Assembly (NCBI RefSeq): GCF_004137085.1
Contig: NZ_QYBC01000008.1
Coordinates: 169,155-233,154 of the forward strand
Source of the DNA: Lichenibacterium ramalinae
Lineage (GTDB): Bacteria > Pseudomonadota > Alphaproteobacteria > Rhizobiales > Beijerinckiaceae
Length of the DNA stretch: 64,000 nucleotides
Direction of reading: 5' to 3'
The stretch's first letter is position 1, and the number at the start of each line of letters is the position of its first letter. The notes beneath the pieces are model-generated. The model was not told the origin of the DNA, did not search any database, and saw nothing but the letters and a program-made list of their open reading frames with translations. Position numbers and translations under genes: made by a program. This document shows positions 8,586-19,059 of the stretch, one piece after another.

Positions 8586-10103
8586 CTATTGCCCGCGCGT
8601 GCCCGCCGCGGCGAACCGGATCGCTTCCTCGGCGGCCCGCACCAGGGCTTCGGCCTTGTTGGCGCATTCCTGGTTCTCCGATTGCGGCACCGAATCGTAG
8701 ACGATGCCGGCGCCGGACTGGATGTGCATCGTGCCGTCCTTGATGACGGAGGTGCGCAGCACGATGCAGGTGTCCATGGCGCCGTCGGCGCCGAAATAGC
8801 CGATGCAGCCGCCGTAGATGCCGCGCTTGTCGCGCTCGAGCTCGTCGATGATCTGCATGGCCCGCACCTTGGGGGCGCCCGACACCGTGCCGGCCGGGAA
8901 GCCCGCCGCCAGCGCGTCGATGATGTCGCGGTCGGGCCGCAGCCGCCCCTCGACGTTCGACACGATGTGCATGACGTGGCTGTAGCGCTCGATGAAGAAG
9001 CGGTCCGTCACGGCGACGGAGCCGATGGCGGCGACGCGGCCGACATCGTTGCGGCCGAGGTCGAGCAGCATGAGGTGCTCGGAGCGTTCCTTCGGGTCCG
9101 CCAGCAGTTCCGTCGCCAGCGCCTCGTCCTCGGCCGGCGTCGCGCCGCGCCGCCGCGTCCCCGCGATGGGCCGGATGGTGACGGCGCCCTCGCGCACCCG
9201 CACCAGGATTTCGGGCGACGAGCAGCAGATCTGGAAATCGCCGAAATCGAGGAAGCTGAGATAGGGGGCGGGGTTGATGCGCCGAAGCGCGCGATAGAGC
9301 GCGAAGGGCGGCAGCGTGAAGGGGCCCGAGAAGCGCTGCGACAGGACCACCTGGAAGGCGTCGCCGGCCCGGATGTAGTCCTGGGCGCGCTCCACCATGC
9401 GCAGGAACTCGGGCGCCGGGGTGTTGCTGGTCGGGCGCTCGGCGAGCAGCAGCGGGTCGGCCGGGGCGGCGGGATGCGCCAGGGGCGCCTCGAGCGCGCG
9501 GATCACGCCGTCGAGCCGCGCCTCCGCGGCCTCGGCCGCCTGCCGGGCCGAGACCCCGGCCTTCGGCCGGACCGGCGTCACCACAATCATCTCGTCGCGC
9601 ACGCCGTCGAACACCACCATGACGGTGGGGCGGATCAGCAGCGCTTCGGGCACGCCGATCGAGTCGGGCTTGGCAGGCGCCAGCTTCTCCATGTGCCGCA
9701 CCATGTCGTAGCCGAGGTAGCCGAACACGCCGGCCGACATGGGCGGCAGCCCCGCCGGCAGCGCCAGGGCGGATTCGGCCAGGAAGGCCCGCAAGGCGTC
9801 GAGCGGCGGGCCTGGCATGGGCCGAAAGGCGCTGCCGGCCTGGCCGGCATCGCGGTCGACCTCGGCTTCGGCCCCGGTGCAGCGCCAGACGGCGTCGGGG
9901 TCGAGGCCGATCATCGAGTAGCGGCCGCGCACCGCGCCGCCCTCGACGGATTCGAGCAGGAACAGGTTGCCGGCCCGGTTCGCCGCGAGCTTGAGGTAGG
10001 CCGAGACCGGCGTCTCGAGGTCGGCCACCAGCACCGACCAGACGGCCGTGGCTCGACCCTCCGCATGGGCCGCCGCGAGAGCCTCGAAGCCCTGGTGCGC
10101 CAC
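8586..10103 (-). CDS. trpE: anthranilate synthase component I
   Basis: 505 residues from a GTG at 10103, two bases after the ppiD stop. It makes anthranilate from chorismate, the first tryptophan step, using ammonia from a glutaminase subunit encoded elsewhere. The N-terminal domain has TPVSAYLKLA and the LLES element linked to tryptophan feedback binding. The chorismate-binding domain has RPIAGTRRRG, LLDLGRNDVGRVA, FPAGTVSGAPKVRAMQII and IQSGAGIVYDSVP. No trpG domain is fused and none lies nearby. The upstream ppiD and the tight junction imply cotranscription; no leader or attenuator is seen between them. Confidence 0.96.
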   Translation of the reverse strand: MAHQGFEALAAAHAEGRATAVWSVLVADLETPVSAYLKLAANRAGNLFLLESVEGGAVRGRYSMIGLDPDAVWRCTGAEAEVDRDAGQAGSAFRPMPGPPLDALRAFLAESALALPAGLPPMSAGVFGYLGYDMVRHMEKLAPAKPDSIGVPEALLIRPTVMVVFDGVRDEMIVVTPVRPKAGVSARQAAEAAEARLDGVIRALEAPLAHPAAPADPLLLAERPTSNTPAPEFLRMVERAQDYIRAGDAFQVVLSQRFSGPFTLPPFALYRALRRINPAPYLSFLDFGDFQICCSSPEILVRVREGAVTIRPIAGTRRRGATPAEDEALATELLADPKERSEHLMLLDLGRNDVGRVAAIGSVAVTDRFFIERYSHVMHIVSNVEGRLRPDRDIIDALAAGFPAGTVSGAPKVRAMQIIDELERDKRGIYGGCIGYFGADGAMDTCIVLRTSVIKDGTMHIQSGAGIVYDSVPQSENQECANKAEALVRAAEEAIRFAAAGTRGQ

Positions 10104-10105
10104 CG

Positions 10106-12010
10106 TCAGTATCCGGCGCCGGAGGCGGCCTGCAGCGCGCCCTGGTTCACCTTGGCGCCGAGCTTGGCGCGCAGCACGCCGAGGTAGTCGTTGATGACCC
10201 CGTCCTGCAGCGAAGCCGCGTAGCGCTGCGCGGTCTGCTTGGCCTCCGGGGCGTCGGGGTCGAGCGGCGGCGTGACGCTGTCCAGCACCTTGAACAGCGT
10301 GCGCGCCTCCGGCCCCGTCGGGGCCGAGCCGGCGGACCCGACCGGGACGTCGAAGATGCGGGCCACGACGCCGGACGGCAGCCCGGTCGCGCCGGCGCGC
10401 TTGGCATCGCCGACGTGGACCACGGACAGGCCCAGCGGGGCCGCGATGGCGTCCAGCGTCTGGCTGCCGGCGTCGACGGCCTTGACGAGGTCGGCGGCCT
10501 TGGCGTCGAGGCGCCGGGCCGTCTCCTCCTCCTGCCACACGGCCTCGACCTTCGGCTTGGCTTCGGCGAGGGTGAGCTGCCGGGCGGGCTCGATGGCGGC
10601 CACTTCGAACCACACCGTGCCGCCGTCGCGCGTCGCGATCGTGTCGTTGTCGACGCCGATGTCGGACGCGAAGGCGGCTTTCAGCAGGTCGGGCCCGTCC
10701 ACCAGGCCCTCGACGGGCTTTCCGTCCCGGCCGTTGCCGGCGATGTCGACGGCGTCGACCGTGCGGGCCGCGAGACCGACCGCCGTCGCGGCATCGCTCA
10801 GCGACTTGCCCGACGCGCGCGCGTCCTCGATGCGGTCGCGCAGCACCTTCGCGGCGGCCGTGGCCCGAGAGGTCGCGAGTTCGGTGCGGAGCATCGGCGC
10901 GACGGCGTCGAAGGGCTGGACGGTCGCGGGCGTCACGGCATCGACATGGGCCACGACGCTGCCGAACGCCCCCTTCACGGGGTCGCTGGTGCCGTCGGCC
11001 GGAAGGCCGAAGGCGGCATCCGCCACGGCGCGGTCGAAGATGGCGTCCTTCGCCACCGTCCCGAGATCGACCACCTTGTCGCCCAGCGCGTCCGCCTTGA
11101 CGGCGTCGGCGAAGCTTTGGCCGTCACGCACGCGCTTGACGAAGGCTGCCGCGGCCTCCTCGCTCGGGAAGACCACTTGGCTGACGTGGCGCGTCTCCGC
11201 CGTGCCGAACCGCTCGGCCTTGACGGTGTCGTAGACGCCGCGGACATCGGCGTCCGACACGTCGCCGGGCTTGGCGAGGCCGGCCGGCGTCACCGCCAGC
11301 ACCACGAGCTTGCGATATTGCGGCGCCTCGAACGCGCCCTTGTGGGCGTCGTAATAGCTCGAGAGCGCGGCGTCGTCCGGGGCCGGGATGGGGCCGGCCG
11401 CCGCGGCCGGCAGCGCCAGCGTGTCGACGCTGCGCGTCTCGTCCTGATAGCGGTGGACGGCGTCGACGGCCGCCACGGGAGCGTCGAGACCGCCGATCAA
11501 CGCCTCGATGATCTCGCGGCGCAGGTAGACCTGCTTCTGGTCGCGGACGAAGGCCGCCTCGGTCATGCCGTTCTCGTTCAGCACGGAATTGAAACGGCCG
11601 CGGTCGAAGGTGCCGCCCGGCCCGGCGAAGGACGGGTCCGCCAGGATCTTGCGGGCGACATCCTTGTCGGAGATGGCGAGGTTCAGGGTGCCGGCCCGGT
11701 CCTCCAGCGCGGCATCCGAGACGAGGCGCGACAGGACCTGGGCGTCGAGCCCGATCCGGTGCGCTTCCTCGTTGGTGATGGCCCGCCGCGCCCGCCGCTG
11801 CAGGTCCTGGAGCTCGACCTGGTAGGCCTGTCGGTAGGCCTGGGTCGAGACCGTCACGTCGCCCACCTGGGCGACGGTGTTGGCGCTGCCGCCCCGGAAC
11901 GGGTCGCCGATGCCCCAGATGACGAAGGCCACTAAAATGACGCCGAAGACGAGCGTGGTCAGCGCCTTGCCGATCCAGGTCGATTGAGCGGCGCGGATGC
12001 CTCCGAGCAT
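10106..12010 (-). CDS. ppiD: PpiD-type membrane-anchored periplasmic folding factor
   Basis: 634 residues, the usual PpiD length. A short cytoplasmic N-terminus (MLGGIRAAQSTWIGKAL) precedes one membrane segment at about 18-38 (LTTLVFGVILVAFVIWGIGD). The periplasmic part has a SurA_N-like domain (VTVSTQAYRQAYQ...), a parvulin-type segment (RHVSQVVFPSEEAAAAFVKRV) and a long C-terminal domain. It should assist folding of secreted proteins next to the Sec translocon. The parvulin domain is degenerate and may lack isomerase activity, as reported for E. coli PpiD. It is cotranscribed with trpE in the order known in related genomes. The ATG at 12010 is chosen because the membrane anchor begins just after it. 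Confidence 0.92.
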   Translation of the reverse strand: MLGGIRAAQSTWIGKALTTLVFGVILVAFVIWGIGDPFRGGSANTVAQVGDVTVSTQAYRQAYQVELQDLQRRARRAITNEEAHRIGLDAQVLSRLVSDAALEDRAGTLNLAISDKDVARKILADPSFAGPGGTFDRGRFNSVLNENGMTEAAFVRDQKQVYLRREIIEALIGGLDAPVAAVDAVHRYQDETRSVDTLALPAAAAGPIPAPDDAALSSYYDAHKGAFEAPQYRKLVVLAVTPAGLAKPGDVSDADVRGVYDTVKAERFGTAETRHVSQVVFPSEEAAAAFVKRVRDGQSFADAVKADALGDKVVDLGTVAKDAIFDRAVADAAFGLPADGTSDPVKGAFGSVVAHVDAVTPATVQPFDAVAPMLRTELATSRATAAAKVLRDRIEDARASGKSLSDAATAVGLAARTVDAVDIAGNGRDGKPVEGLVDGPDLLKAAFASDIGVDNDTIATRDGGTVWFEVAAIEPARQLTLAEAKPKVEAVWQEEETARRLDAKAADLVKAVDAGSQTLDAIAAPLGLSVVHVGDAKRAGATGLPSGVVARIFDVPVGSAGSAPTGPEARTLFKVLDSVTPPLDPDAPEAKQTAQRYAASLQDGVINDYLGVLRAKLGAKVNQGALQAASGAGY

Positions 12011-12257
12011 GGAATGGGTCTCGTGCGGTGATGGGGGGCGGCGGGCCGCGGGATCGGGCGCAGGATTATAGGCAGCCACTCCCGAGCGCAACGCACCCCT
12101 TCCGGGCCGCCGCCCCGCCGCCGCGGCGCGACCCCGATCGGCGGAAGGCCCCGAGCGGCTCCCGCCCATGTCCCGGTTCCGCGCAGCGCGACCGGGATCT
12201 TTCGCCCGTGCCGCGGCTTGCCCCCCGATGCGGCGCCATGCCGGGGAGATCGCCACC

Positions 12258-13238
12258 ATGGACTATGTGAACCTGGGCCGGACGGGCCTGAAAGTCTCGC
12301 GGCTCTGCCTCGGCTGCATGACCTACGGGGAGCCCGACCGCGGCAACCACCCCTGGACCCTGCCCGAATCCGAGAGCCGGCCCTTCATCAAGCGGGCGAT
12401 CGACCTCGGCATCACCTTCTTCGACACGGCGGACGTTTATTCCGATGGGTCGAGCGAGGAGATCGTCGGCCGGGCCCTCAAGGAGTTCGCCCGGCGCGAC
12501 GGGATCGTGCTCGCCACCAAGGTCCACGGCCGCATGCACACGGACGCGAACGGCGCCGGCCTGTCCCGCAAGCACATCATGGCGGCCATCGATGCCAGCC
12601 TGAAGCGGCTCGGCACCGACCATGTCGACCTGTACCAGATCCACCGCTACGACGCCGAAACGCCGATCGAGGAAACGCTGGAAGCGCTGCACGACGTCGT
12701 GAAGGCCGGGAAGGCCCGCTACATCGGGGCCTCGTCGATGTATGCCTGGCAATTCTGCCGGGCGCTCGCCGTCGCGGAGCGGCATGGCTGGACGCGCTTC
12801 GTGTCGATGCAGAACCACTACAACCTGCTCTACCGCGAGGAGGAGCGCGAGATGGTGGCGCTGTGCCGGGCCGAGGGCGTCGGCATGATCCCGTGGAGCC
12901 CTCTGGCCCGCGGCCGTCTGACCCGCAAGCCCGACGAGACCACGGGGCGGGCCGAGACGGATGCCTTCGGCAAGACGCTCTACACGGCCTTCGCGCAGGC
13001 CGACGGCGCCGTGATCGACGCCGTCGGGGCGGTGGCGGCGGAGCGCGGCCTGCCGCGCGCGCAGGTGGCGCTCGCCTGGCTGCTGTCGAAGCCCGGCGTG
13101 ACGGCGCCGATCGTCGGGGCGTCGAAGCCCCATCACCTCGACGATGCCGTGGCGGCCCTGTCGGTGACGCTGTCGGCCGAGGAGATCGCCCGCCTCGAGG
13201 CCCCCTACGTGCCCCACGCCGTGGCGGGGTTCGGCTGA
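12258..13238 (+). CDS. aldo/keto reductase
   Basis: 326 residues. NADPH-dependent reductase of the AKR TIM-barrel family, substrate unknown. The catalytic tetrad can be read as Asp in FFDTADVYSDG, Tyr in the same block, Lys in LATKVHG and His in YQIHRYD. Cofactor-binding elements are IPWSPLARGRLT and the C-terminal PIVGASKPHHLDD. The ATG follows GGGGAGA by 8 nt. It starts 247 bp from ppiD, with which it diverges, and is followed by the cyclase gene on the opposite strand. No operon partner indicates a pathway. A second, distinct AKR is at 22724. Confidence 0.93.
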   Translation: MDYVNLGRTGLKVSRLCLGCMTYGEPDRGNHPWTLPESESRPFIKRAIDLGITFFDTADVYSDGSSEEIVGRALKEFARRDGIVLATKVHGRMHTDANGAGLSRKHIMAAIDASLKRLGTDHVDLYQIHRYDAETPIEETLEALHDVVKAGKARYIGASSMYAWQFCRALAVAERHGWTRFVSMQNHYNLLYREEEREMVALCRAEGVGMIPWSPLARGRLTRKPDETTGRAETDAFGKTLYTAFAQADGAVIDAVGAVAAERGLPRAQVALAWLLSKPGVTAPIVGASKPHHLDDAVAALSVTLSAEEIARLEAPYVPHAVAGFG

Positions 13239-13293
13239 GCTCTCGTGGACGGCTCCGCTCCCGGCACGGGCGCGGAGACTGCGCAGGCCCGGC

Positions 13294-14925
13294 TCACGGC
13301 ACCAGGAAGAAGGTCGACATGATGCCGCGACCCTTCACGTTGACCGGCGCCCGGGGCTCGACGGCGTAGCAGCCGTCGAGGGCGGCCAGGGTTTCTCCCG
13401 TGATGTGCACGCGCCCGGCTTCCCCGAGCGACTCCATGCGGCTCGCCACGTTCACGGTGTCGCCCCACACGTCGTAGATGAACTTGTCCTTGCCGATGAT
13501 CCCCGCCGCCACGGGCCCGGTGTGGAGACCGATGCGGATCCGCAGGTCCTGGCCCCGGGCGCGGCTGGCCTCGGCGACGGCGGCCGGCATGCGGAGCGCC
13601 ATGGCCACCGCCCGCCTGGCATGGTCCGGGCAGGCACCCGGCAGGCCGCCGGCCGCCATGTAGGCGTCGCCGATCGTCTTGATCTTCTCGAGCCCGTGCT
13701 CGGCGGTGAGACGGTCGAAGCGCGAAAAGATGCCGTTCAGCAGGTCCAGCACGGCGTCCGGGGGCAGGGTGGCGGTGGTCTGGGTGAAGTCGACGATGTC
13801 GCTGAACAGGATGGTGGCGGATGCGAACCGGTCGGCGATCACCGATTCGCCCGCCCGGAACCGGTCGAGCACGCTGCGGGGCAGGACGTTGAGCAGCAGC
13901 TTCTCGGAGCGTTCCTGCTCGGCTCGGAGCTCGCGCGTCGTGGCCTCGTCGCGGTCGCGCAGGAACTTGCGCTCGAGCGAGGCCGTCATGCGGGCCCGCA
14001 GCAGCACGGGGTTGATGGGCTTGGTCAGGTAGTCGTCGGCGCCGGCCTCGATGCAGTGGACGGCGCTTTCGATCTCGCCGAGCGCCGACACGATGATGAC
14101 GGGCAGCCCGGCCGTGGCCGGCGTCGCCTTGATGCGCCGCAGCACCTCGATGCCGCTGAGCCCCGGCATCAGCAGGTCGAGCAGCACGAGGTCGTAGTCG
14201 GTGCCGGCGAGCAGTTCGAGCGCGCCCTCGCCGTTGTCGCAGCTCGTGACCTCGTGGCCGTCGCGGCGCAGGCGTCGGGACAGCAGGTCGAGCGTCGACG
14301 CGTTGTCGTCGACCACCAGCACCCGCCCGATGGCGCGCGGCCCGGTCTGGCCCTGCTCCTTCAGGACCGAACGGATCGCCTCCATGGGCTCTTGGAGCCC
14401 GGCATCCTGGTCGAGCAGCTGCCGCGCCTCCTCGACGCGGCCCTCGTGGTTGAGGCGCAGGAAATCCACCATGGCGTCGATCTGGTCAAGCAGGCGCCGC
14501 GCCGCGTCCAGGATGTCGGTGAGGGTGCCGGCCTGGCCGGCCGTCCCGGCGGCGTCCGGCCCGTCGCCGATCTCCTCGCCGAGGAGTTCGCCGTAGCCCA
14601 GGATGGCCGTGATGGGGGTGCGCAGCTCGTGGCGCAGGTGGCTCGAGGCCGTCGCGGCGTCGCCCCCGTCCACCAGCCCCTGCATGGTCGTGGGGTCGAG
14701 CAACCTGCGCACCGTGGCGTCGAGCCGCTCGGCGGCGGCGGCGAGCTTGGCCACGTCGTCGCGGGACGCCGCGTCGGTCCAGTCCTCGACCAGGAGGGCC
14801 ACCAGCCCCGTGATGGCCTCGACGGGCGCCTGGAACTCCGCGCGCGCGAAGACCGCCAGCAGGCGGCGCATGGCTTCGCCGGCATCGCCGGGGGCGTCGA
14901 CATCGGGGACGCCAGGTTCGAACAC
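13294..14925 (-). CDS. HisKA-REC-class III adenylate cyclase fusion
   Basis: 543 residues from a GTG with a good GAGGAG site 5 nt upstream. Domain order: a helical N-terminus (1-90), a HisKA dimerisation domain with phosphoacceptor motif HELRTP (His99), a helical linker, a receiver domain (200-320) with acidic pair D206/D207, phosphoacceptor D250 and K302, a short coiled coil (325-350), then a class III nucleotide cyclase domain (368-543). Cyclase residues are complete: metal ligands D376 and D420, adenine-selecting K416 and D489, and N492 with R496. It is thus predicted to make cAMP under phosphorelay control. No HATPase domain follows HisKA, so a partner kinase must supply phosphate, or the HisKA serves only for dimerisation. 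No membrane segment is seen. Confidence 0.93.
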   Translation of the reverse strand: MFEPGVPDVDAPGDAGEAMRRLLAVFARAEFQAPVEAITGLVALLVEDWTDAASRDDVAKLAAAAERLDATVRRLLDPTTMQGLVDGGDAATASSHLRHELRTPITAILGYGELLGEEIGDGPDAAGTAGQAGTLTDILDAARRLLDQIDAMVDFLRLNHEGRVEEARQLLDQDAGLQEPMEAIRSVLKEQGQTGPRAIGRVLVVDDNASTLDLLSRRLRRDGHEVTSCDNGEGALELLAGTDYDLVLLDLLMPGLSGIEVLRRIKATPATAGLPVIIVSALGEIESAVHCIEAGADDYLTKPINPVLLRARMTASLERKFLRDRDEATTRELRAEQERSEKLLLNVLPRSVLDRFRAGESVIADRFASATILFSDIVDFTQTTATLPPDAVLDLLNGIFSRFDRLTAEHGLEKIKTIGDAYMAAGGLPGACPDHARRAVAMALRMPAAVAEASRARGQDLRIRIGLHTGPVAAGIIGKDKFIYDVWGDTVNVASRMESLGEAGRVHITGETLAALDGCYAVEPRAPVNVKGRGIMSTFFLVP

Positions 14926-15039
14926 GCTCGCTCCTCGCCGGCCCGGCGCCCAGGCCCGTTCGGCGGGCCTTGCATTCCGCCGAGCCTTTGATACCCCGCT
15001 GGGCGCATCCCCTCAATGCTCCAGGTGAGATCCGCGATC

Positions 15040-15792
15040 ATGGCCACCCTGCGACCGCTGCTCGCCGGCAATTGGAAGATGAACGGGACGCGAGCGTCCC
15101 TGTCGGTGGTCTCCGCCCTGCGCGACGCCGTCGCGGCCGGACGGATGCGCGGCGTCGACACGGTGGTGTGCCCGCCCGCCACGCTGGTGATGGCGGCGGC
15201 CGACCTTTGCGCCGGTTCGTCGCTGATGATCGGCGGCCAGGACTGCGATAGCCAGCCGGCCGGGGCGTCGACCGGCGACGTTTCCGCCGAGATGCTGAAG
15301 GACGCCGGCGCCGCGGCCGTCATCGTGGGCCATTCGGAGCGCCGAAACCTTCACGGCGAAAGCGACGCCGTCGTGCGCGCCAAGGCCGAGGCGGCGGCGC
15401 GGGCCGGCCTGCTCGCCATCATCTGCGTCGGGGAAAGCCGGGCCGAGCGCGACGGCGGCGAGACGCTGCGGGTGATCGGGCGCCAGATCGACGAATCGGT
15501 CCCGCCGGCCGCCACCGCCCGCACGGTCGCCCTGGCCTACGAGCCCGTCTGGGCGATCGGCACGGGCCTGACGCCGGAAGCGACCGACATCGCCGAGGTG
15601 CACGGCTTCCTGCGCCGGCGACTGCAGGCCCTGATCGGGGGCGAGGGCGGCGGGGTCCGGCTCCTCTACGGCGGCTCGGTCAAGCCCGACAACGCCGGAG
15701 AGGTTTGGGGCGTCGAGAACGTCGACGGCCTACTCGTCGGCGGGGCCAGCCTGAAGGAAGAGGACTTCCTGGCGATCGCCGCCGCCCGTTGA
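15040..15792 (+). CDS. tpiA: triose-phosphate isomerase
   Basis: 250 residues. It interconverts dihydroxyacetone phosphate and glyceraldehyde 3-phosphate. Active-site elements: [10 protein letters not shown] with the substrate Lys, IVGHSERR with the electrophilic His, [11 protein letters not shown] with the catalytic Glu, and the phosphate loop [14 protein letters not shown] followed by [10 protein letters not shown]. An upstream in-frame ATG at 15016 is possible, but the conserved protein begins at [11 protein letters not shown], so 15040 is preferred. secG follows 106 bp later, the usual alphaproteobacterial order. Confidence 0.97.
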   Translation: MATLRPLLAGNWKMNGTRASLSVVSALRDAVAAGRMRGVDTVVCPPATLVMAAADLCAGSSLMIGGQDCDSQPAGASTGDVSAEMLKDAGAAAVIVGHSERRNLHGESDAVVRAKAEAAARAGLLAIICVGESRAERDGGETLRVIGRQIDESVPPAATARTVALAYEPVWAIGTGLTPEATDIAEVHGFLRRRLQALIGGEGGGVRLLYGGSVKPDNAGEVWGVENVDGLLVGGASLKEEDFLAIAAAR

Positions 15793-15898
15793 GCGCGGGC
15801 GCGAAGCGCGAAATTTGCATCGCGGACGCCATGGTGTATGGAACCGGCGACCTTTCGCCCGCCCGCGGCGCCGTTTCCGCGTGCCGTCCCGAGTACCC

Positions 15899-16312
15899 AT
15901 GATGCAAACCGTCCTGATCGTGCTGCACCTGATGATCGTGATCGCGCTGGTGGCCACCGTGCTGCTGCAGCGGTCCGAGGGTGGCGCCCTGGGGGTCGGG
16001 GGCGGCGGCGGGTTCATGACGGGGCGCGGCCAGGCCAATGCCCTGACGCGGGCCACCGCCATCCTGGGCACGGCCTTCTTCGTGACCAGCCTCGCGCTGA
16101 CGCTCCTCGCCCATTACAACAGGGCACCGAAGTCCATCATCGACGTGCCGGCCGCCAGCCGGACGGCGCCCGGCGCGCCGACTCCGGTCCCGGTGGCGCC
16201 CGGCTCCAACGTGCTCGACCAGATCCAGCAGATCGATCGGCAGAAGAGCGGCGCCGCGACCCCGGCGGCGCCCGCCGCCCCGGCCCAGCCGGAGGTGCCG
16301 AAGTCGCAGTGA
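15899..16312 (+). CDS. secG: preprotein translocase subunit SecG
   Basis: 137 residues. Small membrane subunit of the SecYEG channel. Two membrane segments are visible, at about 2-21 (MQTVLIVLHLMIVIALVATV) and 53-72 (AILGTAFFVTSLALTLLAHY), linked by the conserved SEGGALGVGGGGGFMTGRGQAN cytoplasmic loop. The C-terminal 60 residues are a Pro/Ala-rich tail common in Rhizobiales SecG. Two adjacent ATGs (15899 and 15902) are both possible starts. A strong terminator-like hairpin follows at 16331. Confidence 0.95.
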   Translation: MMQTVLIVLHLMIVIALVATVLLQRSEGGALGVGGGGGFMTGRGQANALTRATAILGTAFFVTSLALTLLAHYNRAPKSIIDVPAASRTAPGAPTPVPVAPGSNVLDQIQQIDRQKSGAATPAAPAAPAQPEVPKSQ

Positions 16313-16330
16313 CGACCGAGGCCCGACGTC

Positions 16331-16362
16331 GCGAAGGGGCGGCCCGCGTGCCGCCCCTTCGC
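16331..16362 (+). terminator. Rho-independent-type terminator after secG
   Basis: A perfect 12-bp stem, GCGAAGGGGCGG pairing with CCGCCCCTTCGC, with the 8-nt loop CCCGCGTG. It starts 18 bp after the secG stop and is followed by CGTTTTCG, a short T run. It probably ends tpiA-secG transcription before pyrG. Confidence 0.7.
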
Positions 16363-16383
16363 CGTTTTCGCTCCGCCGGCCGC

Positions 16384-16497
16384 CGAAGCCCGAACAGGAT
16401 CGGGTTTCGCGTCGGGGCATGTCGGCCACAGCGCGACATGCCCCGGAGCCGGTGCTCCGTTCCATCGGTTCGCCGCGGCGGCATCCCGGATGCCGCC
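16384..16497 (+). repeat. run of hairpins between secG and pyrG
   Basis: Four further hairpins follow the terminator: 16384-16409 (10-bp stem with one G-T pair, loop ACAGGA); 16414-16444 (11-bp perfect stem GGGGCATGTCG/CGACATGCCCC, 9-nt loop); 16446-16458 (GGAGC/GCTCC flanking about 3 nt); and 16477-16497 (9-bp perfect stem GGCGGCATC/GATGCCGCC, loop CCG). The last ends 32 nt before the pyrG ATG. They may be a structured pyrG leader or a mosaic of intergenic palindromic elements. Confidence 0.5.
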
Positions 16498-16514
16498 CGG
16501 CGGAACCGCGTTGA

Positions 16515-18158
<1,644 letters not shown>

Positions 18159-18171
18159 CGCGCCGCGCAGG

Positions 18172-19044
18172 ATGGCCGTGCCGCGCCCCATCGACCACCT
18201 CGTCCTGGCGGTGCCGGACCTCGCCGCGGCCGTGGCGCTCTACGGACGGCTCGGCTTCACGGTCGGGGCGGTCAACCGCCACCCCTGGGGCACCGAGAAC
18301 GCCGTCATCCAGCTCGACGGGTCCTTCCTGGAGCTGATCGGCCTCGGGGCGGGGTTCGCCCTGCCCGGGCCGCACGAGGCCGCGGCGCCCTTCGCCGCGC
18401 CGGTCGCGGCGGCCTGCGCCAGGGGCGGGGGGCTCGCCCTCGTGGCGCTGGGGTCGACCGACGCCGACGCCGACGCGGCGGCCTTCCGGGTGGCCGGCGC
18501 GGGGCAGGGGCGCCGGCTCGACTTCGGCCGCACCGCCGTCGCGCCGGACGGGACGCGGCGGGACGTCGCGTTCGGCCTCGCCTTCGCCGACATCGGCCTC
18601 GAGGCGGCGGGCGTCTTCACCTGCCGCCACCATCGCCCGGAGAACTTCTGGAACCCGGCCGCGCAGCGCCACGCCAACCGTGCCCTGCGGCTCGACGCCG
18701 TGGCGCTCGCGGTGCCCGATCCGGCGCCGGTGGCGGCGCGGCTCTCCGTCGCGCTGGGCATCGGCCCAGACGGGCAGGCGGAGCGACTCCGCTTCGCCAC
18801 GCCCACGGGAAGCATCGACGTCATGACGCCGCCGGCCGCCGCGGCCCGCTACGGCGGCGGGGCGGCGCCGGGCCGGTTCGCGGGATTCGGCATGGTGGTG
18901 GAGGCGCTCGACGGGCTGCGGCGGCGCTTGGCGGCGGCGGATGTGCCGCACCGCGAGGTCGCCGGCACCCTCGTGGTGCCGCCGGAGGTCGCCTTCGGCA
19001 CGGCGCTGGTCTTCGCGCCCGCGCCGTGCCATTCCGTCGCCTGA
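18172..19044 (+). CDS. VOC/glyoxalase-like domain protein
   Basis: 290 residues. The N-terminus (RPIDHLVLAVPDLAAAVALYGRLGF) is the first beta-alpha-beta-beta-beta unit of the vicinal oxygen chelate fold, with the metal-type His in IDHLV. A central TCRHHRPENFWNPAAQRHAN block and a second module (LRLDAVALAVPDPAPVAARL) match the Glyoxalase_3 family of about 290 residues. Members usually bind a divalent metal, but this subgroup has no settled reaction. It sits in the pyrG-kdsA interval with short spacing on both sides and is probably cotranscribed. Substrate unknown. Confidence 0.85.
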   Translation: MAVPRPIDHLVLAVPDLAAAVALYGRLGFTVGAVNRHPWGTENAVIQLDGSFLELIGLGAGFALPGPHEAAAPFAAPVAAACARGGGLALVALGSTDADADAAAFRVAGAGQGRRLDFGRTAVAPDGTRRDVAFGLAFADIGLEAAGVFTCRHHRPENFWNPAAQRHANRALRLDAVALAVPDPAPVAARLSVALGIGPDGQAERLRFATPTGSIDVMTPPAAAARYGGGAAPGRFAGFGMVVEALDGLRRRLAAADVPHREVAGTLVVPPEVAFGTALVFAPAPCHSVA

Positions 19045-19059
19045 ACGGGAGACGCGGGC

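Noticed and set aside
10104..10105. Tryptophan leader peptide or attenuator before trpE
   Set aside because: trpE starts two bases after the ppiD stop, so there is no room; control must lie upstream of ppiD or be by feedback.
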